A stretch of DNA of 20,172 nt, from NCBI GenBank assembly GCA_002780065.1, contig PEWQ01000013.1, positions 1-20,172 of the forward strand, written 5' to 3'. The notes below the pieces were generated by a model. That model did no database searches, was not told the DNA's origin, and saw nothing but the letters and a program-made list of their open reading frames with translations. Position 1 is the stretch's first letter, and every line of letters starts with the position of its first letter. Source of the stretch: Candidatus Hydrogenedentes bacterium CG07_land_8_20_14_0_80_42_17. GTDB lineage: Bacteria > UBA8481. The translations under genes were made by a program, and so were the position numbers. Below, piece after piece: positions 14,721 through 20,172 of this stretch.

Positions 14721-15953
14721 ATGTTCAAGCGCAATTTAATCCGATTATTATTTTTCGTTTCTTTGATAATTTTGGCAATTGCATTTCGATTGTGGTTGGC
14801 TCATTCCTATCCGCAAAAAATAGATTCGACCGATGCCGAACAATACATTACTCTCGCTTCAAATATGATTTCAGGTCGAGGCTATTCATTGTGGCATACC
14901 GCTCCTTTTTATCCGGATGTTTATCGCTCGCCCGGGTATCCGCTCTTTTTAGCGCTTCTAATGAAGTTTGGTATAAATCAGTTCGGACGTATTTTAGTTC
15001 AAATAGGTTTAGAACTTTTTTCGATTTGTTTAGGAGCATTTGCTATCTTCAAAGTGTCAAATGAAAGAGCAGGGTGGAGCGCTTTAATATTTGCACTCTT
15101 TTGTCCTTTTACTGCAAGCATTTCGACTCTATTCAATTCAGAAGCTCTTGCGATGCCGATTATCACCTTAATTTTTGCAATTCCATTTTTATTTTCAGGA
15201 TACATTTGTGCTGTTTCGATTGCGCTGTTGACTGGAATTCTAATTCTAACACGAGGCATTTTTCTGCCTGCTTTGCCTTTAGGCGCGCTGATCTTTTTTC
15301 TAGCAAGAAGAAACACATCTTTAGGATGCAGATTAAAAATGCCTGCAATATTTACGGCTGTTGTTCTGATTTCAATTCTACCATATGGATTATGGAATTA
15401 TGAAACTCATGGTAAATTCTCTTTTACCCCTCTTGCGGGGTTCGGAAGGGCACTTTGGGGCGGAGTTGCGATGATGCCCGGATTTAAACTTTCTCCGCCT
15501 GAAGATGCTTGGAAGATTCACGAATCGATTTGGAGAAAAGATCCAACTCATCCTGCTCCACAAAAATTAATTCAAGCGGATCATGAGCTGAAAGAAATAG
15601 CGAAAAAAGAGATATGCAGGCTTCCTTTGAGATATCTTTACGGCGTGGCAAGGCATGCAATTCATATGTGGTTTGGAGTTCGATTTCTTTTTCCGTTCAA
15701 TAATCCAACGCATATATCAACTGTTTTAAGAATTTTGGGCAGTCTTTATTTTCTTCTAGCTGTTTGGATGTGGATAAGACTTCAAATAGATTGGAAGATT
15801 AAATTATTGGGATTCATGCCGGCGATAGTGACTGCTGTGACTCTGCCGTGGCTTTATTTTACCATGCGCTATACTTCAGCAATTTACGGACCATTTTCTA
15901 TTTTAGCAGGTGCGGCTTTTTTTTCAGGAAAGAGCGAAAGGTTTTCTAAATGA
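14721..15953 (+). CDS. GT39/GT83-like membrane glycosyltransferase (ArnT/PMT type)
   Basis: The 410-residue protein has an N-terminal span (LLFFVSLIILAIAFRLWLA) followed by a periplasmic loop with IDSTDAEQYITLASNMISG, where Asp38 and Glu40 lie at the position of the acidic catalytic residues of GT-C lipid-phosphate-sugar transferases. YRSPGYPLFLALL follows, and eight or more further spans. Such enzymes transfer a sugar from a polyprenyl-phosphate carrier to lipids or proteins on the outer face of the inner membrane. It is rather short for ArnT, lacking a large C-terminal periplasmic domain. Its stop overlaps the next start as ATGA, which ties it oddly to a DNA-repair-type gene pair. Family is clear, substrate is not. 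Confidence 0.8.
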   Translation: MFKRNLIRLLFFVSLIILAIAFRLWLAHSYPQKIDSTDAEQYITLASNMISGRGYSLWHTAPFYPDVYRSPGYPLFLALLMKFGINQFGRILVQIGLELFSICLGAFAIFKVSNERAGWSALIFALFCPFTASISTLFNSEALAMPIITLIFAIPFLFSGYICAVSIALLTGILILTRGIFLPALPLGALIFFLARRNTSLGCRLKMPAIFTAVVLISILPYGLWNYETHGKFSFTPLAGFGRALWGGVAMMPGFKLSPPEDAWKIHESIWRKDPTHPAPQKLIQADHELKEIAKKEICRLPLRYLYGVARHAIHMWFGVRFLFPFNNPTHISTVLRILGSLYFLLAVWMWIRLQIDWKIKLLGFMPAIVTAVTLPWLYFTMRYTSAIYGPFSILAGAAFFSGKSERFSK

Positions 15954-17200
15954 AAATTCTTGCAACTGCTGATATTCATATCGGTAGACGTTCGGCTTCT
16001 TTTGAATCGCACTCTTCGCGTTCAGCGTGGGAGCGAATTGTCGAAAAAGCAATTTCGGAAAAGATAGACCTTCTTCTTCTGGCCGGCGATATTGTCGATG
16101 AAGAGAATAAGTTTTTTGAGGCAGTAGGACCGCTTGAACGAGGAGTTTCTAAACTTGCTGAAAATAGAATTCAGACTGTGGCTGTTGCCGGCAATCATGA
16201 TTTCGATGTGTTGAAACGGATTGCAAAGAAATTGCCGTCGGAGTTCAAATTATTTTCAAATGAGTGGTCGTACATAGATTTTCCTTTTGAGTCGCCGCAA
16301 GTTCGAATAATCGGCTGGTCATTTCCGGAAGCGCATTACAAAACAAGTCCGGTATCTGAGTTTAAAAAAGAATTTCTCAAAAATGATTTGCCGACATTCG
16401 GACTTCTTCATGCCGATCTTGACAATTCGTCAAGCATTTATGCTCCGGTGAAATCTTCGGAACTTCTCGATATTCCACTTGACCTCTGGATTCTCGGGCA
16501 TATTCACAAGCCGGGATTTTGTTGTGAATCAGGCGGCACAACAGTTTTGTATTGCGGTTCGCCTCAAGCTCTGGATTCCTCTGAAACCGGCATTCACGGT
16601 TCGTGGATATTAGAATTGAAAAATGGAAAATTGTCGAAACCAAGCCTTATTCCGATTTCGTCTGTAATGTATGACAAATACAGTATTTCAATTTCAGGCG
16701 CGGAAACTGAAGAGGAGCTGCAAACTTCGATTTATGACGGAATAAAAACTTATTGCGACAGGGAACTTTCTGAAACATGTTTGACTGAAATACAGATGAA
16801 TTTGACTATTGAGGGTGAAACATCACATCCGAGTTTAGTTCGTGAAATATCAGAAGAGTTTATGAATTCTGAAAAAGATTATTCAATCAAAAATACTTTT
16901 GGAAATGAGATACAACTGCAAATATCAGATTATTCTCTTTCATTGCGGCCGAAAATTTCAGTGGAAAAACTTTCTAAAGAGAGCGGCGTGCTCGGAGTAA
17001 TGGCGAAATTAATTCAAAAATTAGAAAGAGGAGATGAATCGGAGACAGTTGAAGCTCTTATGAAGAATACTGATGACATAATTCAGCGTTTCGGAGCAGA
17101 AATTCCGATCAAATCGAATGAAGATACAAGAAGACTTTTGATTCGGGCAGGGCGAGAAATTCTTGCTACTGCTGTTGAGTCGATGGAGAAGTCATCGTGA
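15950..17200 (+). CDS. SbcD/Mre11/YhaO-like metallophosphoesterase nuclease
   Basis: All five calcineurin-like phosphoesterase blocks can be found: ADIH (Asp8, His10), GDIVDE (46-51), GNHD (81-84), LLHADLD and GHIH (183-186). These bind two metals, Mn in the Mre11 family, and give exo/endonuclease activity on DNA ends. At 416 residues with a ~170-residue C-terminal region, it matches SbcD/YhaO-type subunits that pair with an ATPase. The partner ATPase follows with a GTGA overlap. Segment VRIIGWSFPEAHY and YCGSPQALDSSETG resemble YhaO-like proteins. Its start forms an ATGA overlap with the glycosyltransferase gene. Likely role: processing of blocked or broken DNA ends as a complex with the next gene product. 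Confidence 0.9.
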   Translation: MKILATADIHIGRRSASFESHSSRSAWERIVEKAISEKIDLLLLAGDIVDEENKFFEAVGPLERGVSKLAENRIQTVAVAGNHDFDVLKRIAKKLPSEFKLFSNEWSYIDFPFESPQVRIIGWSFPEAHYKTSPVSEFKKEFLKNDLPTFGLLHADLDNSSSIYAPVKSSELLDIPLDLWILGHIHKPGFCCESGGTTVLYCGSPQALDSSETGIHGSWILELKNGKLSKPSLIPISSVMYDKYSISISGAETEEELQTSIYDGIKTYCDRELSETCLTEIQMNLTIEGETSHPSLVREISEEFMNSEKDYSIKNTFGNEIQLQISDYSLSLRPKISVEKLSKESGVLGVMAKLIQKLERGDESETVEALMKNTDDIIQRFGAEIPIKSNEDTRRLLIRAGREILATAVESMEKSS

Positions 17201-20010
17201 GAACTGCGGTTTTAAATGAAATCAAGGTTGAGTCGGCGCCTGGAATTCCGCAGTTGTTTTCCATTTCTGATTTTTGCAGAGGAGTAAATGTTATTGTTGG
17301 GAAGAATGCGTCAGGCAAGACAACTACGATTAGAGCCATACAATCAACATTGTGGCCGGACAGAAAAAATGTCTTCCGGGCAACCTCTGTTTGGAAGATT
17401 GACAGCGATGAATGGAGACTAACTGTTCAAGGAAAGAACCGCTTCTGCTATTCAAATGAACAGCAGTGCGAACCCGACTGGATACCTTCAATAGAAAACA
17501 GCCAGATATATTTCATATCTCTTTTGGAATTGCTTTCCGAGAAAGAACGGGGCGAGAAGTTTGCTATAAAAATTCAACGAGAGTTATGCGGAGGTGTGGA
17601 CTTTTCGGAAATATCAGAGAAGTTTAATTTAGACACAAAAAAGCAATATAAGAATGAGAAGAACAATTTAAAATCTGCGAAAGATGAGCTGAAAAAATTA
17701 TGGGCGGATGCAAAGAATAAAGAAAAGCAAGAGAAAGAGCTTTCGAGATTGGAGAAAGAGACGGCTGAGCTTCAGATAAAGATTGATTCTGCGAAAAAGG
17801 TTCAAGCGGTGTTGGAATACATTGAGTCGAAGCAATTACTTGATTCCAAAGATAAACAGCTTCGAGCTTATCCGGAATTTTTGAGACGAATGAATAATGA
17901 AGATGCGGCGCGAATAATTGAATTGAGGAGACGAATCGACGAGCTTGAACGTGAAATTGATTCCGATTCGGAAAGCGAAATGATTTTACGAAAAGAATCG
18001 GAAATTTGCGGTTTAACTCATGAAGAGATAGAAAGAAATTTGGACGATACTCGGCGTCGGATTGCAAACTTGAAGATTTTGCAGAAAGAGTTAGATGAAC
18101 AAAAAAATAAGCTGAGTTCTATCAGAGGCGTCGAAAAAAAAGCTGTAGAAGATTTATCTGAAATGGGCGTAGATTCAGAACGGAGCAGAGACATATCTTA
18201 TTGCGGTAAACTGGAAAATCTGCTGGAAAGAATTGAAGCTTTTCGAACAAGAAAAAATGAAATATCAGCGAGAATAAACGAACTTGAACGGGAATCTACT
18301 TCTACGAGTCAGGAATCTGAAATGGAACGAACAGCAAGAGCAGTTATTATTTTGAGAGAATGGCTACGGAACTCAAAGAATGAAAATCCGTGGTATAAAT
18401 GGGTCCTCATCTTTTATGGATTGACAATAATTGATTATTTTAAAAGATCAGTTGCATTAACAGCAATAATTATTTTTGTTATTGCGGCATTAGTCTTCTG
18501 CGTGCTTGCAGTTGAACATTTATTGAGAATAAGTAGAAAAAAAACCTATTGTCAAATAAAGATGTCTGAATTCTCTGAATTGAAGTTAGAGCCTCTTACT
18601 GATTGGAGTTTTGAAAATGTGGAGTTGCGTTTGTCTGAGCTTGAAATGAAGCTGGATAATATTCGCTGGCAGGAAAAAATTATCGAGAAAAGAAAATCAT
18701 TATCAATTGACTTGGATTCACTTATCGAAGAGGAAATAAAATTAAAAAGTGAAATGCTCAAATTTAAAGATGCCGCCGGAATTAATAGTTCTGTTCCCGA
18801 AATCAATTTATTGTCGATCAGTAGGGCTTTGACAGCCTCACAAAGCTCGAGAATCGATATTGCCGGGATCGAGTCTCTCATGAATAAAATTGCAGTTTCG
18901 ATTGAATCGGAATTGAATTTGATAAACGAAGGTTTCAAATTAATCGGCGGAAGAGAAGTGAGCGATGCGATATCCGGCGAGACGGAATTCGAGTTTCTTT
19001 TTAGAAGATTCAGATCTGCCGGCGAATCATTGAATAAAGCAGAGAAGCTTTTGCAGAAGCTGAATATTTCGAGAAGAGAGCTGGCAGAAAAGAAAAATGA
19101 GCGAGCAGGAATAATTCAGAGGATAGTAGAAAACGTTTCTGGAATCGACGAGAACGCTATCTTACAAGCGGCGGAGAAACTTAAGGAATTTTCGAAAGTT
19201 GCGAAGGAACGGGATGAAGCAAAATTTTCAGCGGATTCAAAACGGGAAAAACCGGATTCACTGGAGCTGAATCGAATAGATAGAATGGAAAAGGATGAAT
19301 TGCAGAAATATGAAAAAGAACTTCAGGAAAGATGCGGATTATTGAAGGAATTGACAGAAGAAAGAGAAAAAAAGTTGGCGCAAATTTCGGGAATACAAGC
19401 ATTGATAGAAGATGCGAAGAACAAGGATACGATAGAATGCGCACTTGAAAAGAGGGATGAAGCTTTACGACAGGTGAGGCGCGCTGCGGATAAAGAGATG
19501 TGGAGAAGTGCGGCAAATATTTTTATTGAAAAAGTTAAACGGGATATTTCAGAAGTTTCATTACCGAGAGTGGCAAGAATGAGTAACGAAATTTTTGAGA
19601 CTGTAACTGCCGGCAGATTCAGTGCGGTTTTTCCAATTGGCATCAGCGAGGAGATTAGAGCGGCAGAAATATCTCAAGACAGAAATATTGAGAAAAAACT
19701 GGATGAACTTTCCAGTGCGACTCGATTACAACTTCTCTTATCAGTTCGAATGGCATTTCTTGAAGAGAGCGGTCAGAGTTATTCTCTGCCTGCTTTTTTT
19801 GACGAGACGCTTGCGAACAGTGATGAAGACAGAATCAAAAAGATTGCTGAATTAGTTGCAGTAATTTCAAAGAGAGGCCATCAGGTTTTTTATTTTACTG
19901 CGAGAGAAGAAGAAGAAAAAATATTGAGCGAAGAATGCATGAAAGTCGGAACTGATTATAGGCGTTTTGAACTTAATTACATCTGTCATCGCGACGAAGC
20001 AATCTCTTAA
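17197..20010 (+). CDS. SbcC/Rad50/YhaN-like coiled-coil AAA ATPase with central membrane segment
   Basis: The ABC-type head is split as in SMC/Rad50 proteins: Walker A GKNASGKTT at residues 35-43, then ~800 residues mostly coiled coil, then the signature-like SSATRLQLLLSVRMAF (about 838-853), Walker B LPAFFDETLANSDED with Asp869-Glu870, and H-loop His895 in KRGHQVFYFTA. Where Rad50/SbcC have a CxxC zinc hook, I see none; instead residues ~400-442 hold hydrophobic spans (WVLIFYGLTII and ALTAIIIFVIAALVFCVLAV). This is the layout of B. subtilis YhaN, which partners YhaO. The complex would be tethered to the inner membrane. The last eight residues (930-937, CHRDEAIS) and the stop are encoded by an inserted palindromic repeat, so the ancestral C-terminus has been altered. 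Confidence 0.88.
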   Translation: MRTAVLNEIKVESAPGIPQLFSISDFCRGVNVIVGKNASGKTTTIRAIQSTLWPDRKNVFRATSVWKIDSDEWRLTVQGKNRFCYSNEQQCEPDWIPSIENSQIYFISLLELLSEKERGEKFAIKIQRELCGGVDFSEISEKFNLDTKKQYKNEKNNLKSAKDELKKLWADAKNKEKQEKELSRLEKETAELQIKIDSAKKVQAVLEYIESKQLLDSKDKQLRAYPEFLRRMNNEDAARIIELRRRIDELEREIDSDSESEMILRKESEICGLTHEEIERNLDDTRRRIANLKILQKELDEQKNKLSSIRGVEKKAVEDLSEMGVDSERSRDISYCGKLENLLERIEAFRTRKNEISARINELERESTSTSQESEMERTARAVIILREWLRNSKNENPWYKWVLIFYGLTIIDYFKRSVALTAIIIFVIAALVFCVLAVEHLLRISRKKTYCQIKMSEFSELKLEPLTDWSFENVELRLSELEMKLDNIRWQEKIIEKRKSLSIDLDSLIEEEIKLKSEMLKFKDAAGINSSVPEINLLSISRALTASQSSRIDIAGIESLMNKIAVSIESELNLINEGFKLIGGREVSDAISGETEFEFLFRRFRSAGESLNKAEKLLQKLNISRRELAEKKNERAGIIQRIVENVSGIDENAILQAAEKLKEFSKVAKERDEAKFSADSKREKPDSLELNRIDRMEKDELQKYEKELQERCGLLKELTEEREKKLAQISGIQALIEDAKNKDTIECALEKRDEALRQVRRAADKEMWRSAANIFIEKVKRDISEVSLPRVARMSNEIFETVTAGRFSAVFPIGISEEIRAAEISQDRNIEKKLDELSSATRLQLLLSVRMAFLEESGQSYSLPAFFDETLANSDEDRIKKIAELVAVISKRGHQVFYFTAREEEEKILSEECMKVGTDYRRFELNYICHRDEAIS

Positions 20011-20052
20011 ACATTACAGATTGCTTCGCACCTTCGGTGCTCGCAATGACAG
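19983..20052. repeat. Three-hairpin palindromic repeat overlapping the ATPase 3' end
   Basis: Outer arms CTGTCATCGCGA (19983-19994) and TCGCAATGACAG (20041-20052) pair with one mismatch. Inside are CGAAGCAATCT (19995-20005) with AGATTGCTTCG (20018-20028), and GCACC-TTC-GGTGC (20028-20040). Together they can form a three-way cruciform. The text resembles a widespread class of bacterial palindromes that read CATTGCGAGC...GAAGCAATC. The ATPase stop TAA (20008-20010) lies in the loop of the second stem. Confidence 0.8.
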
Positions 20053-20071
20053 CAGGAAATTGCGTCTCAAA

Positions 20072-20146
20072 GAACGTGCGAAATAATTGAAAAATGAAAA
20101 TTGGAAAAATAAAATTTTCAATTTGCACTTTCCAATTTGCAATTTC
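20072..20146 (+). repeat. 75-bp AT-rich tail repeat, copy 2
   Basis: Second copy of the tail at 13789-13863 (68 of 75 identical). It starts 19 bases beyond the three-hairpin repeat. Arms AAATTGGAAA and TTTCCAATTT inside it pair over 10 bases. Its right end plus 4 flanking bases also appears inverted at 8521-8543. The remaining bases to the window end show no gene; an ATG at 20166 is too close to the edge to judge. Confidence 0.8.
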
Positions 20147-20172
20147 AAATATAATGAGAAACGTCATGGAGG

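Noticed and set aside
17197-20010. Canonical SbcC/Rad50 with zinc hook
   Set aside because: No CxxC is found in the middle of the coiled coil; the centre is hydrophobic instead.

Overview
The window looks like a chromosomal segment of an uncultured Gram-negative bacterium of the FCB type (the Bacteroidota/Ignavibacteria/Marinimicrobia neighbourhood or a similar candidate phylum). The main reasons are secreted proteins ending in FlgD-like, type-IX-secretion-style C-terminal domains, two PorV/PorQ-like outer-membrane barrels, A-rich start regions with few Shine-Dalgarno sites, and intergenic spaces seeded with small mobile palindromes. I cannot name the genus from sequence alone.

Bases 1-8488 are one tightly packed plus-strand run. 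It holds the 3' part of a very large secreted Ig/FlgD-like surface protein, a PorV-like barrel fused to a TolB_N/FlgO-like periplasmic domain, a secreted two-HKD phospholipase-D-family protein with a C-terminal sorting-like domain, a second barrel-TolB_N fusion, a 60-residue membrane protein, a 58-residue zinc-ribbon protein (7606-7782, short and easily missed), and a SpoU-type RNA methyltransferase. Genes overlap or nearly touch, so translational coupling is likely. The first four genes make sense together as an outer-membrane/secretion module with its cargo.

Bases 8489-10542 are read leftward: an FAD amine-oxidase/UDP-galactopyranose-mutase-like enzyme, tRNA-Leu(GAG), then rpiB with the Glu-type active site. 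Between the tRNA and rpiB lies an exact 23-bp duplication of the tRNA 3' end enclosing an 86-bp hairpin-rich segment, which looks like the scar of a tRNA-targeting element.

Bases 10543-13513 carry envelope-glycan genes: a GT2 glycosyltransferase (plus strand) diverging from the oxidoreductase over overlapping promoters, and a convergent minus-strand pair, an SGNH hydrolase followed by a DUF2079 membrane protein. Bases 13514-13883 are non-coding and unusual: a 17-bp tandem array, a multi-hairpin element bounded by 9-bp inverted repeats, and an AT-rich 75-bp tail.

Bases 13884-14583 encode an AT-rich HepT-MntA toxin-antitoxin pair with intact catalytic motifs. Bases 14721-20010 form a three-gene run: a GT39/GT83-like membrane glycosyltransferase, an SbcD/YhaO-like phosphoesterase-nuclease and a long coiled-coil SbcC/YhaN-like ATPase with a central membrane segment instead of a zinc hook. 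The last eight residues and stop of that ATPase come from a three-hairpin repeat, and a second copy of the 75-bp tail follows it near the end of the window.
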